Positions 24,180 to 33,717 of a DNA stretch of 37,346 bases are shown here, piece by piece. The stretch covers positions 1-37,346 of the forward strand of contig JAUZQO010000011.1 in assembly GCA_030950925.1 (NCBI GenBank), written 5' to 3'. The stretch is from Mariprofundaceae bacterium. GTDB taxonomy: Bacteria; Pseudomonadota; Zetaproteobacteria; Mariprofundales; Mariprofundaceae. The number at the start of each line of letters is the position of its first letter. Within the stretch, counting starts at the first letter, position 1. Below the pieces are notes generated by a model, which saw only the letters and a program-made list of their open reading frames with translations, was not told the origin of the DNA and ran no database searches. The position numbers and the translations under genes are program-made.

Positions 24180-25626
24180 GGGCAAGTAATGCCTCATATA
24201 AATGCACATAGGCTTTGGCTGAAGCATCCCATGAAGAATCGCGTTTTAATGCACGGGTGCGAATGGCTGCCCATGTGCGTGGTGTGCGAAATACAGCCAC
24301 AGCTTCTTCCACAGCCACGTCAAAGGCTTCAGGCGTGGCATCTTGAAAGTGAAAGCCTGTCGCTCCTTTTTCAGGGTAAGGTGTCACGGTGTCGGATAAA
24401 CCACCTGTGGCGCGTACCACAGGCACATTACCATAACGCATCGCCATCAATTGCCCCAAACCACATGGCTCAAAACGCGATGGCATCAAGAATATATCAC
24501 CACCTGCATAAATTTGACGTGCCAATGTTTCATTAAAACCACGCCAAAAATACATCTGTGTTGGATGTGTCTTCGCCCATTGATGCAAATCATGTTCGCT
24601 GCGTGCATCACCAGAACCCAACACCACAAGCTGATAACCACGTTCAAGCCACTTCGTTACATTGGCAAGCAACAAATCAATGCCTTTTTGATCTGCCAAA
24701 CGTGAAATCAATGTCATCACAGGTATTTTTTCATTGACTGTTAATCCACATGCTTGCTGCAAGGATTTTTTACATTTTTTCTTGCCCGCAATTTTACCCA
24801 CACCGTAGGTCACTTGCAAAGTATCATCCGTTGAAGGATCCCATTGTAGCAAATCCAACCCATTGACAATGCCCTGCAATTTACGCGCATGATTTTGTAA
24901 AAAACCTTCCAGTTCACAACCATATTCTGAGGTTAAAATTTCTTTGGCATAGGTTGGACTCACCGTCGTGATCGCATCAGCTTGATCGATACCTGCTTTC
25001 ATGCAGTTAATTTGACCATGAAATTCAAAACCATCAGGATGAAAATGATGTGTCGGCAAACCCAGACGACTCATCCATTCAGGTGGAAAGACACCTTGAT
25101 AAGCCAAGTTATGAATGGTGAAAACTGTTTTTGCTTGGGCAATATTGGGGCAATGTTGATATTGTGTTTTCAACAATACTGGAATCATACCCGTCTGCCA
25201 ATCATGGCAGTGAATGATGTCCGTTTTATGCGGTAAACGTGCAGCAGCTTCAAGTGCGACACGATCAAACAACACATAACGTAATAAATTATCTTCATAA
25301 GCACCGCCAGCAGGGCCATAAATACCTTCACGGGCATAAAGATCATCTTGCTCAACTAAAATGAAATTTAAACCATCCACTTCAGCATGGTGCAGAGGAC
25401 AAAAACGTTGACAACCATCACCCCACATTTCCACACTTTCACCTGTCGGTGTAATGGTTGTATCCAATTGATCAATATATGCACGATAATAAGGCATAAT
25501 GACCGTGACCTGATGATTTAAGTGACGCAAAGCTTGAGGTAATACCCCAGCAACATCTGCAAGCCCCCCTGTTTTTGCCAAAGGTGCTGCTTCTGAAACG
25601 ATAAATACGACATTGAGTTGGGACAT
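24172..25626 (-). CDS. glgA: Glycogen synthase (ADP-glucose type)
   Basis: 484 residues, GT5 family. It adds glucose from ADP-glucose to glycogen chains. Marks are VVFIVSEAAPLAKTGGLADVAG (KTGGL binds ADP-glucose), DIIHCHDWQTGMIP, VFTIHNLAYQG, TTVSPTYAKEI, NGLDLLQWDP and the C-terminal FEPCGLGQLMAMRYGNVPVVRATGGL. ATG 25626 has GGAGG 6 bases upstream; a longer frame would add 11 residues without support. It heads an apparent - strand operon with ROK kinase, apbE and three pil ATPases. No GH13 branching enzyme (GlgB) or phosphorylase is in the window. Confidence 0.95.
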   Translation of the reverse strand: MSQLNVVFIVSEAAPLAKTGGLADVAGVLPQALRHLNHQVTVIMPYYRAYIDQLDTTITPTGESVEMWGDGCQRFCPLHHAEVDGLNFILVEQDDLYAREGIYGPAGGAYEDNLLRYVLFDRVALEAAARLPHKTDIIHCHDWQTGMIPVLLKTQYQHCPNIAQAKTVFTIHNLAYQGVFPPEWMSRLGLPTHHFHPDGFEFHGQINCMKAGIDQADAITTVSPTYAKEILTSEYGCELEGFLQNHARKLQGIVNGLDLLQWDPSTDDTLQVTYGVGKIAGKKKCKKSLQQACGLTVNEKIPVMTLISRLADQKGIDLLLANVTKWLERGYQLVVLGSGDARSEHDLHQWAKTHPTQMYFWRGFNETLARQIYAGGDIFLMPSRFEPCGLGQLMAMRYGNVPVVRATGGLSDTVTPYPEKGATGFHFQDATPEAFDVAVEEAVAVFRTPRTWAAIRTRALKRDSSWDASAKAYVHLYEALLAHA

Positions 25627-25657
25627 CAAAGCCTCCAAATAATAAGAATGATGGCGC

Positions 25658-25666
25658 AATATAGCA
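25658..25666 (-). promoter_or_regulatory. Candidate extended -10 promoter of glgA
   Basis: On the - strand TGCTATATT provides a TG extension and a -10-like TATATT about 32 bases before the glgA ATG. No good -35 is present 17 bases upstream, in keeping with an extended -10 promoter. Confidence 0.35.
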
Positions 25667-25697
25667 TTTCATCTGGAAAACCCCACATAAGCCGAAC

Positions 25698-25725
25698 TTG
25701 AATCATCGCGTATTCTTCATATTCT
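25698..25725 (+). promoter_or_regulatory. Candidate promoter of ettA
   Basis: TTGAAT (25698-25703), a 16-base spacer and TATTCT (25720-25725) lie 26 bases before the ettA start. It is divergent from the glgA promoter within a 125-base gap. Confidence 0.35.
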
Positions 25726-25751
25726 GTGCTCACTAATTTCAGGGGTGGTTC

Positions 25752-27422
25752 ATGGCAGATTATCAGTACATCTATTCAATGCAGGGCGTCGGCAAAATTG
25801 TCGATGGTAAAAAAGAAATTTTAAAAGATATTTACCTTTCTTTTTATCCAGGTGCAAAGATTGGTGTGTTGGGCTTGAATGGTTCAGGTAAATCCACACT
25901 GCTTAAAATTATGGCAGGCATTGATACGGATATTTTGGGTGAGGCACGACCTGCGCCACGTATTAACATTGGTTATTTATCCCAAGAACCAGAGCTGGAT
26001 GAAAGCAAAGATGTACGTGGCAATGTTGAAGAAGCTGTTCAACCCATGAAAAATGCTTTGGCAGAACTTGATGCAGTCTATGCTGCTTATGCAGAACCAG
26101 ATGCAGACTTTGATGCCATTGCCAAGAAGCAAGCGCAGTTGGAAGACTATATTGATGCTGGTGATGGTCATAATTTGGATCGAAAACTTGGTATTGCTGC
26201 CGATGCTTTGCGTTTGCCCGATTGGGATGCTGATGTAAGTAAACTATCAGGTGGTGAGCGTCGTCGGGTAGCCTTGTGTCGCTTACTTCTTTCCAATCCC
26301 GATATGTTGCTTTTGGATGAGCCGACCAACCATTTGGATGCAGAATCTGTGGCTTGGTTGGAGCGGTTTTTACACGATTTTACAGGGACGGTGGTGGCTG
26401 TCACCCATGACCGTTATTTCTTGGATAATGTGGCAGGTTGGATTTTAGAATTGGATCGTGGTCGTGGTATTCCCTTTGAAGGTAATTATTCCTCTTGGTT
26501 GGAACAGAAAGAAAAACGGCTTGCTACGGAAGAAAAACAAGAATCCTCGCGCCAAAAAGCCATCAAACAAGAATTGGAATGGGTGCGAGCAGGTAGTAAA
26601 GGGCGACATAGCAAATCCAAGGCACGCTTAAAAGCATTCGATGAGCTTGCCAATGTGGATGTGCAAACACGTAATGCCACCAAACAAATTTTCATCCCAG
26701 TTGCTGAACGCTTGGGTGATATTGTGATTCAAGCAGAACACGTGAAGAAATCCTATGGTGATCGTATTTTATATGATGATTTGAATTTTAATTTACCTCG
26801 TGGTGGTATTGTGGGGGTGATTGGTGCGAATGGTGCAGGTAAAACCACACTATTTCGCATGATTACGGGACAAGAAAAACCTGATTCAGGCACACTGACC
26901 ATTGGTGAAACCGTTCAACTGGCTTATGTCGATCAATCCCGTGATGCCTTGGATGGTCAAAAAACCGTGTGGGAAGAAATATCAGGCGGTTCAGATACCA
27001 TGATGTTGGGTAATCAAGAGGTGGCTTCACGCGCTTATTGTGGTCGCTTTAACTTCAAAGGTGCTGACCAGCAAAAACAGATGGCCCACTTATCTGGTGG
27101 TGAACGCAACCGCGTCCATTTGGCGAAGATGCTGAAAGAAGGTGGCAATGTATTGCTACTCGATGAGCCGACCAATGATTTGGATGTGGAAACATTGCGC
27201 GCGCTTGAAGAAGCCTTGCTAGATTTTGCAGGTTGCGCTGTTGTTATTTCGCATGATCGCTGGTTCTTGGATCGCATTGCGACACATATTTTGGCTTATG
27301 AAGATGAAGGGCATATCGAATGGTTTGAAGGCAATTTTGCCGAATACGAAAAAGATAAAGAACGGAGACTTGGCAAAGATGCAAGCCAGCCTCACCGTAT
27401 CAAATACAAGAAAATTGTATAG
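25752..27422 (+). CDS. ettA: Energy-dependent translational throttle protein EttA
   Basis: 556 residues, an ABC-F protein with two ATPase domains. Domain 1 has [21 protein letters not shown] and [19 protein letters not shown]; domain 2 has [24 protein letters not shown] and [19 protein letters not shown]. The start [12 protein letters not shown], the arm region with [16 protein letters not shown], and the linker [18 protein letters not shown] are EttA-like. It binds the ribosomal E site and gates translation by ATP level. GGGGTGG precedes the ATG. A ParA-like gene follows after 12 bases. Confidence 0.95.
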   Translation: MADYQYIYSMQGVGKIVDGKKEILKDIYLSFYPGAKIGVLGLNGSGKSTLLKIMAGIDTDILGEARPAPRINIGYLSQEPELDESKDVRGNVEEAVQPMKNALAELDAVYAAYAEPDADFDAIAKKQAQLEDYIDAGDGHNLDRKLGIAADALRLPDWDADVSKLSGGERRRVALCRLLLSNPDMLLLDEPTNHLDAESVAWLERFLHDFTGTVVAVTHDRYFLDNVAGWILELDRGRGIPFEGNYSSWLEQKEKRLATEEKQESSRQKAIKQELEWVRAGSKGRHSKSKARLKAFDELANVDVQTRNATKQIFIPVAERLGDIVIQAEHVKKSYGDRILYDDLNFNLPRGGIVGVIGANGAGKTTLFRMITGQEKPDSGTLTIGETVQLAYVDQSRDALDGQKTVWEEISGGSDTMMLGNQEVASRAYCGRFNFKGADQQKQMAHLSGGERNRVHLAKMLKEGGNVLLLDEPTNDLDVETLRALEEALLDFAGCAVVISHDRWFLDRIATHILAYEDEGHIEWFEGNFAEYEKDKERRLGKDASQPHRIKYKKIV

Positions 27423-27434
27423 AGAGGTCTAGGC

Positions 27435-28091
27435 ATGCGAGTCATCACATTGATGAATCAAAAAGGTGGTGTAGGAAAAACAACCCTCACCTTATCATTG
27501 GCTGCCCGTTGGCATTTGGCTGGTTTTTCAGTCGCTGTGATTGATTGTGATCCACAAGGTTCTTCCGTCTATTGGAAGAAACAACAGGTTGAAAATAGCC
27601 CATTAAAAGGCATTAAAGTCTATGCCGTTAACCTTCCCTCTGAAATTCGTGCATGTCGCAATTTGGATGTGGATTACATTTTATTGGATACACCTGGTAC
27701 GGATAAATCAACGGTTCGCGCCGCCATTCATGCATCCGATGCTTTGATTATCCCAGTGCAACCTTCTGCCATTGATATTGATGCTTCCTATGCTTCATTG
27801 GAAGCAGGTTTGGATGCGGATAAACCCATAGCCTATATTCTTAACCGTTATATCCAACAAAGCCTTCTTGGTGATGATACAAAAAAAGCCTTAAAAAGCA
27901 CACCTGCTACAGTCATTGGCAAGGTGATGAATCAATACCAAGATTTCCCTCGCGCAATTGGTGCTGGAGAAACACCGGCTACCATGTTTCCTGGGCAAAA
28001 AGCGGCACAAAACATTGAAGCCATTGGTCAAGCAGTGGATGAATGGCTTATCCAATGTGAGCAACAAAAAGAAGCACGTATTACAGCATAA
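27435..28091 (+). CDS. Orphan ParA/MinD-like partitioning ATPase
   Basis: 218 residues. It has the deviant Walker A QKGGVGKTT near residues 10-18, the Walker A' region VIDCDPQGSS, and the Walker B DYILLDTPGT. It resembles short ParA/ParF-type ATPases that position DNA or protein cargo by ATP-driven dimerisation on the nucleoid. No ParB gene or obvious centromere-like repeat is next to it, so it may place a protein complex, such as a chemotaxis or pilus array, rather than DNA. GAGG lies before the ATG. It is probably co-transcribed with ettA and the redoxin gene. Confidence 0.85.
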   Translation: MRVITLMNQKGGVGKTTLTLSLAARWHLAGFSVAVIDCDPQGSSVYWKKQQVENSPLKGIKVYAVNLPSEIRACRNLDVDYILLDTPGTDKSTVRAAIHASDALIIPVQPSAIDIDASYASLEAGLDADKPIAYILNRYIQQSLLGDDTKKALKSTPATVIGKVMNQYQDFPRAIGAGETPATMFPGQKAAQNIEAIGQAVDEWLIQCEQQKEARITA

Positions 28092-28106
28092 ATAAGGAGT
28101 TTAACC

Positions 28107-28661
28107 ATGGCACTTGTCGCATCCATTCACGTTGATTTGGGTTGGAAATTACCCCAAGCACAATTGCAAGATACATCATTAAACACAGTCATTTTACAGG
28201 ATTTCATGGGTGAAAATGGGCTATTGATTGCCTTCACTTGCAACCACTGCCCCTATGCCATTGCTGTTTGGCCACGTCTGATTCGACATGCTAAAACATT
28301 ACATGCACAGGGTATCAATACCATCGCCATCAATCCCAATATCCACCCTGATTTCCCAGAAGATGCGCTTCCTGCCATGCAAGAAAAAATCAAGGAATGG
28401 GGTATTGATTTCCCTTATTTAGCCGATGAATCTCAAAGTGTTGCTAAAGCCTTTGATGCCCAATGCACCCCTGATTTGTATTTATTCAAAAATGATGCAA
28501 GTCTATACTATCATGGTCGCATTGATGATTATTGGAAAGATGAAAGCAAAGTGACCGTTGAAGAACTTTTGCCTGCTACACAAGCCATGCTGAAGGGTGA
28601 AGCTTCCCCAAAAATTCAACATCCAACCATTGGCTGTTCGATTAAATGGAAAGATGCGTAA
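28107..28661 (+). CDS. Thioredoxin-fold (AhpC/TSA-type) redox protein
   Basis: 184 residues. The active-site segment LIAFTCNHCPYAIAVWPRL has a CxxC pair in a thioredoxin fold, followed by VAKAFDAQCTPDLYLFKND, which includes the cis-proline loop (CTPDLYLF). This subgroup, with NHCPYA, is widespread but poorly characterised, and the substrate is unknown. No signal peptide is seen, so it should be cytoplasmic. AAGGAG lies upstream of the ATG. It converges on sthA with only 16 bases between stops. Confidence 0.85.
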   Translation: MALVASIHVDLGWKLPQAQLQDTSLNTVILQDFMGENGLLIAFTCNHCPYAIAVWPRLIRHAKTLHAQGINTIAINPNIHPDFPEDALPAMQEKIKEWGIDFPYLADESQSVAKAFDAQCTPDLYLFKNDASLYYHGRIDDYWKDESKVTVEELLPATQAMLKGEASPKIQHPTIGCSIKWKDA

Positions 28662-28677
28662 CGCCTTATAAATATAG

Positions 28678-30144
28678 TCAATCATGCATTGATTGAGCGT
28701 TATTATCATCGTCACCCTCGCGTGCTTGTGTCGAGGGTGACGGAGTGTGTAACATCAGTGAATCATTCAACTGGTTACAACAATCTAGGGCAGCAATTTT
28801 GTAACATTCTGCCAAGGTTGGATAATTGAATACATGCATTGCCAACGCATCCACCGTACCATCAAGGTTCATCACCATTTGTCCAATATGAACCAATTCA
28901 CTTGCCAGTTCTCCAACAATATGAACACCCAATATCTTTTTACTTTCTTTCTCCACCAAGAGCTTTAACAAACCATTGGCATCACCAATAATTTGCCCAC
29001 GTGCTGTTTCTCGATAAAGACCATGTCCAACCACATAATTCACTTGCGCCGCATCCAGTTCAGCGGTTGTTTTCCCCACCCATGCCACTTCGGGAATAGT
29101 GTACACTGCCATGGGCAAATGATTGGTTGTGATATTGGCTTTGGCATCACAGGCATGCATGGCCGCGATACGACCTTGTTCCATACCTGTCGCAGCCAAT
29201 GCTGGTGAACCGACCAAATCACCGACCGCATAAATATGTGAAAGATTGGTTTGAAAATGTTCATTCACGCGAACCCATCCACGAGCTTGCATATCAATAC
29301 CCAGAATTTCCAACTTCAAACCTTCGGTATTGGGTACTCGTCCCAAAGCATAGAGCAAACAATCACTTTCCAAGGTTTGATCGTTGAGTTCAACAGCAAC
29401 CTTGTCATCCAAACGTGTAATTTTGCCAATATTTTGTTCCATCAACATTTTAATACCCATATTCCTCATGCAATGACTGAGGTTTTCAGAAATATCTTCA
29501 CATAAAAAACCAAGTACTTTAACATGTGAATCCACAATTGTGACTTCCACGCCCAGCGAGGCATAAATGGTAGCAAATTCACAGGCAATCACACCACCGC
29601 CCAAAATCGTCAATGTTTGGGGCAAGCGTTCCATGTGCAGTATGGATGTGGAGTCCAATACACGTTTCTTATCAAAAGGTACATCCTCTGGGCGACGCGG
29701 ACGTGAACCCGTGGCTAAAATCATATGGTCTGCATGAAGCGATACGGTTTGACCGTTTGGACTCAACACTTGCAAGGTATGTTCATCCAAAAAACTGGCC
29801 TCGCCTGGAATTAAAGTCACACCATTGCGCATCAACTGGTTGAGAAATACAGACTCTTGTTTGTCGATAATAATATCTTTCTTGCGAATAGATTCACTTA
29901 GAAAATTGTGTTGTCGGGTAATGTCTGGATAGCTATTCCGCATGCCATGACTCGCACCAATGGTACAAGAATATGCAATTTCACGCAGAGATTTACTTGG
30001 AATCGTACCTGTTTGCAGCCCCGCCCCACCAATATGCGGTTTGCGCTCGATCAAACCGACTGTTTTCCCATGTTTGGCAGCCTGAATCGCCGCTCGTTGC
30101 CCAGCAGGTCCTGATCCCACCACCAATAAATCATAATGACGCAT
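28678..30144 (-). CDS. sthA: Soluble pyridine nucleotide transhydrogenase with added C-terminal tail
   Basis: 488 residues from ATG 30144 (TAGGAG upstream). It is an FAD enzyme that exchanges reducing equivalents between NADPH and NAD+. Marks are DLLVVGSGPAGQRAA, GAGLQTGTIPSKSLRE (the redox cysteine pair of lipoamide dehydrogenases is absent, as in SthA), GGGVIACEFATIYA, YALGRVPNTEGL, IYAVGDLVGSPALA and the dimer domain ending YPTLAECYKIAALD. E. coli SthA has 466 residues. The last about 20 here (PSPSTQAREGDDDNN and on) are encoded by a palindromic repeat and the sequence after it, so the original stop was probably lost. Confidence 0.92.
   Translation of the reverse strand: MRHYDLLVVGSGPAGQRAAIQAAKHGKTVGLIERKPHIGGAGLQTGTIPSKSLREIAYSCTIGASHGMRNSYPDITRQHNFLSESIRKKDIIIDKQESVFLNQLMRNGVTLIPGEASFLDEHTLQVLSPNGQTVSLHADHMILATGSRPRRPEDVPFDKKRVLDSTSILHMERLPQTLTILGGGVIACEFATIYASLGVEVTIVDSHVKVLGFLCEDISENLSHCMRNMGIKMLMEQNIGKITRLDDKVAVELNDQTLESDCLLYALGRVPNTEGLKLEILGIDMQARGWVRVNEHFQTNLSHIYAVGDLVGSPALAATGMEQGRIAAMHACDAKANITTNHLPMAVYTIPEVAWVGKTTAELDAAQVNYVVGHGLYRETARGQIIGDANGLLKLLVEKESKKILGVHIVGELASELVHIGQMVMNLDGTVDALAMHVFNYPTLAECYKIAALDCCNQLNDSLMLHTPSPSTQAREGDDDNNAQSMHD
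28711..28741. repeat. Palindromic repeat with constant loop (copy 3), inside sthA
   Basis: GTCACCCTCG (28711-28720), loop CGTGCTTGTGT, CGAGGGTGAC (28732-28741): a perfect 10-bp stem. The loop core TGCTTGTG and the inner stem CCCTCG match copy 1 at 12235-12257. It sits at the 3' end of sthA and supplies about ten codons. It may also act as the transcript-end structure between the converging sthA and redoxin genes. Confidence 0.8.
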
Positions 30145-30268
30145 GAAAACTCCTATTTTGGCATAATTCTCTCTTGTTATCGTGTGGAATGAAGGCTGTA
30201 AGGTCAAACAAGTACAAGGAACAAGCAAGAGAGGATGTAAAAGAGTGGTTCCCCTTTCAAAGCATAGA

Positions 30269-33200
30269 TTATGCCTTCATCAACGCATCCAAAAATGCCG
30301 CGCATCCTTTCAAGCGTTGTAACGGTTCAGGATCATCCCAAGCCACGGTTAAATGACCATCTGGGGTGAGTTTGAAACGCTTGGGTTCTTGTTGCACACG
30401 CATCATCATGTTCACAGGGTCAATGGGTGATTCAGGTGTGAAGTGAAAGCGCATCCCAAACGATGTGCTACGCATAGCCGACATGCACAACTGTTGACCA
30501 CGCCAATGCAGCCGTGCGACCTCTAAGGTAAGTCGTGCTGTTTCTGGCATTTTTCCAAAACGATCCGTCATTTCTTCAAACAATAGGCTAATGTGTTCAT
30601 CAGAATCAGCCCGTGCAATACGGCGGTACAATGCCAAACGCTCACCCGATTGCGGAATATAATCAGGTGGTAAAATTGCATTCATACCCACACGCATATC
30701 CAAAGCTTTCTTTTTCAACGCTTGCCCATTGCCACGCGCTTCTGCCACTGCATCGGATAGCATATCCATATACATATCCAAACCAATATCTTCAATCTTA
30801 CCGCTTTGTTCAGCACCCAGAAGGTTACCTGCACCACGAATTTCCATATCCTGACGCGCCAATAAAAAACCTGCACCCAACTCCGTATGTTCGGCGATGG
30901 CTTGCAAACGTTCGCGTGCATCACGGCTCAAGGATCTGGCATCGGGTGTGAACAAATAGGCATAGGCTTGGCGATGACTTCTCCCCACACGCCCACGAAT
31001 TTGATGCAGTTGCGCCAAACCCAACATATCGGCTCGCTCCACAATCAAGGTATTGGCATTGGGGACATCCAAGCCAGACTCCACAATCGTGGTACATACC
31101 AAAACATGTAAACGACCTTCATAAAAATCCATCATTTGACGATCCAGTTGTGCCGCAGGCATTTGTCCATGGGCAATGCCAATTTCAGCTTCTGGCACTT
31201 CATCACGCAGCCGTTTGGCAATGCGTTCAATACTTTTAACATGGTTGTGCAAATAATAAATTTGCCCACCGCGATACAACTCACGGCGTATGGCTTCATT
31301 GGCAACATGGGCATCAAAGCTTGTCACCATCGTACGAATGGCTTCGCGTTCTGCTGGCGGTGTACTGATAATCGAAACGGTGCGTAAACCTGCCAAGGTT
31401 TGGTGCAGGGTCCGTGGAATGGGTGTGGCTGTGAGCGTGAGCAAGTCCACACTGGCATGCATGGCTTTGAGTTTTTGTTTGTGTTTCACACCAAAACGTT
31501 GTTCTTCATCGACAATCACAAGGCCCAAATCAGCAAATTGAAAGGTATCACTGAGTAAACGGTGCGTTCCCACAAGTATACGAATATCACCATTTTTCAG
31601 TTCACGAATGATACGATCACTGTCTTTCTTGCCTTGCAAACGAGAAATGAGTTCTACTTTTAACCCCAAGCCCGAAAAACGCTCTGAAAAACTACTAAAA
31701 TGTTGATTGGCAAGCACCGTGGTGGGCGCAAGCAACGCCACTTGCCGACCTGAAGCCGCGACAGTGAAAGCGGCACGCATCGCCACTTCTGTTTTACCAA
31801 AGCCAACATCACCACAAATCACCCGATCCATGGGGCGAGGTTTGCTCAAATCATCCAATACCGCATCAATAGCAGCGGCTTGATCATCGGTTTCTTCAAA
31901 AGGAAAACGTGCTGAAAATTCATCATAACGTTCCAACAAATCGCCTTCCAAATAAATCGGTGGTCGTGTGGCATGGTTGCGCTCGGCTTCGGTTTCAATC
32001 AATTCATGCGCCATGGATAATAAATCACGCTGCACACGTTCACGTGTTTTTTTCCACTTCTCTGAACCCAATTTGTTCAAGACGGGTGAGTCATCCCCCG
32101 TGTAACGATGCAAACGTGCCAAATCTTCCACGGGGATAAAGACTTGTGCATCCCCTGCATAGGCAATTTTGATAAAGTCCGCTTGCTCATCGACTTCACC
32201 CATACTTTCTAAACCAAGGTAACGTCCAATACCATGATCCTCATGCACCACAGCATCGCCCTGCTTCAATTCCGCCAAAGAGGTGAATACATCTGCCCTT
32301 AGAATCGTTGAACCTTTACCGCGTTTACGCGGTAGGCGTTGCCCCAATAACTCTCGTCCTGTGAGAATCAGAAGCTTATCGGATGTGCGTAAAAAACCAG
32401 ATTCCAAACTACCGATGATGCAAGCGATGCCAGTGTTTGGCATGTCAGACCAACGATCAAGATGAGAAATTTTCTCCTGTACGTGGTGCAAAGCTTCACA
32501 CATGCGTTCTTGTTGCCCCAAACCATGTGCCACCAAAAGAATACGACCACCATCATTGACATGCTGTTGCAATATATCTTGTAAATGATGAAGGGGTTGC
32601 GTGTACTCTTGGAAATCAAGCAAGGAAGGTGCGGATTGAATATCAGGATGCTGCTGAATAGTTTGATATGCAAGCTTCGATTCAATGGCAAACAATTCTT
32701 GTGGTGCAATGCTTGGTTCACGGTTGCTACGCACCATATCAAACTGACTACGCACTTGATTGGCAAACGCATCACGGCGTTGTTGCATATCTTTTGTGGC
32801 TAAAATTTGGCTATTTGAGGGTAAGTAATCCAATAAGCGTACGGATGTATCATAAGCCAACGGTAACAAAGCTTCAATCCCTGGATGAGGGCGACCTGCT
32901 TGGACAGCCGTTAAAATAGGATGGGTTCGATACTGCGGAAAACGGGCGCGAAAAGCGGCTGTAAATGTTGCTTGTCCATGGGCATCTAAAATCACTTCAC
33001 GTACAGGTACGGAGGTAAAATGGGTTAAACGCTCACCCGACCGCTGGGTTTCAGGATCAAATCGTCGAATGGATTCAATCTCATCACCAAACAAATCAAT
33101 ACGCAATGGCTGATCTTCTGTGGCGGGCCAAATATCAAAAAGCCCACCACGTGCGGCAAACTCCCCCACCGCCAACACCCGTTCACTGGGCATCATGCCT

Positions 33201-33625
33201 GCTTCGGTCAACTTTTCTTTCAGTGTGCTAATGTCCAAAGTATGCCCAATGTTTAACTGCCAAACATGCGCAGCCACCGATTCAGGTGGTGCAATACGCT
33301 GCAACCAAGCGGGCAATGCTGTCAAAACAATGCCTTGGGGGTTGGGGGTATTGAGTAAGCGCCCCAAGGTGGCAAAGCGTTCCCCCACAATACTGTGGTG
33401 TGGCGAGACACGATCATAAGGCAGCACTTCCCACGCAGGAAAACGCCAGAATAATTCAGGCTTATCGTGTAAAAAAAACGCCAATTCTTCAGCTAAAGCC
33501 CGATAACTTCGAACATCGGGGCAAATATAAACATGCAAACCTGATTGTTGGGCGAGTTCAGATAGTTGCCAAGCTAAACCCATGGTTTGGGATGATAATG
33601 GAGGGGAGGAAGCAGATACAAGCAT
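30269..33625 (-). CDS. mfd: Transcription-repair coupling factor Mfd
   Basis: 1118 residues (E. coli 1148). Mfd removes stalled RNA polymerase at DNA lesions and recruits UvrA. An N-terminal UvrB-like region (FPAWEVLPYDRVSPH) is followed by the polymerase-interacting domain (ADVFTSLAELKQGDAVVHEDHGIGRYLGL), the RecG-like motor with Walker A GDVGFGKTEVAMRAAF, VIVDEEQRFGVKHKQ, TLTATPIPRTLHQ, VESGLDVPNANT and QIRGRVGRS, and a C-terminal TRCF domain. No clear ribosome site precedes the ATG at 33625. The frame is intact throughout. Confidence 0.96.
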   Translation of the reverse strand: MLVSASSPPLSSQTMGLAWQLSELAQQSGLHVYICPDVRSYRALAEELAFFLHDKPELFWRFPAWEVLPYDRVSPHHSIVGERFATLGRLLNTPNPQGIVLTALPAWLQRIAPPESVAAHVWQLNIGHTLDISTLKEKLTEAGMMPSERVLAVGEFAARGGLFDIWPATEDQPLRIDLFGDEIESIRRFDPETQRSGERLTHFTSVPVREVILDAHGQATFTAAFRARFPQYRTHPILTAVQAGRPHPGIEALLPLAYDTSVRLLDYLPSNSQILATKDMQQRRDAFANQVRSQFDMVRSNREPSIAPQELFAIESKLAYQTIQQHPDIQSAPSLLDFQEYTQPLHHLQDILQQHVNDGGRILLVAHGLGQQERMCEALHHVQEKISHLDRWSDMPNTGIACIIGSLESGFLRTSDKLLILTGRELLGQRLPRKRGKGSTILRADVFTSLAELKQGDAVVHEDHGIGRYLGLESMGEVDEQADFIKIAYAGDAQVFIPVEDLARLHRYTGDDSPVLNKLGSEKWKKTRERVQRDLLSMAHELIETEAERNHATRPPIYLEGDLLERYDEFSARFPFEETDDQAAAIDAVLDDLSKPRPMDRVICGDVGFGKTEVAMRAAFTVAASGRQVALLAPTTVLANQHFSSFSERFSGLGLKVELISRLQGKKDSDRIIRELKNGDIRILVGTHRLLSDTFQFADLGLVIVDEEQRFGVKHKQKLKAMHASVDLLTLTATPIPRTLHQTLAGLRTVSIISTPPAEREAIRTMVTSFDAHVANEAIRRELYRGGQIYYLHNHVKSIERIAKRLRDEVPEAEIGIAHGQMPAAQLDRQMMDFYEGRLHVLVCTTIVESGLDVPNANTLIVERADMLGLAQLHQIRGRVGRSHRQAYAYLFTPDARSLSRDARERLQAIAEHTELGAGFLLARQDMEIRGAGNLLGAEQSGKIEDIGLDMYMDMLSDAVAEARGNGQALKKKALDMRVGMNAILPPDYIPQSGERLALYRRIARADSDEHISLLFEEMTDRFGKMPETARLTLEVARLHWRGQQLCMSAMRSTSFGMRFHFTPESPIDPVNMMMRVQQEPKRFKLTPDGHLTVAWDDPEPLQRLKGCAAFLDALMKA

Positions 33626-33717
33626 CGTGAATGTCTATGTTTCCATACAAAAAAAACAAGTAGAAAATTCATGCAACCTGAATACCGAGAGAACTTCACG
33701 AAGTATGCTGCCTACAA

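Noticed and set aside
27435-28661. ParA plus redoxin genes as a defence or toxin system
   Set aside because: Neither carries a nuclease, toxin or sensor domain, and the neighbours are housekeeping genes.
12235-28741. Hairpin repeats as CRISPR or a multi-copy array
   Set aside because: Only three copies, not evenly spaced, on different strands and with variable stems; no cas genes are present.
30169-30233. CTCTCTTG/CAAGAGAG inverted repeat between sthA and mfd
   Set aside because: The arms are 8 bases, 49 bases apart, with no T-run or conserved partner; chance is a fair explanation.
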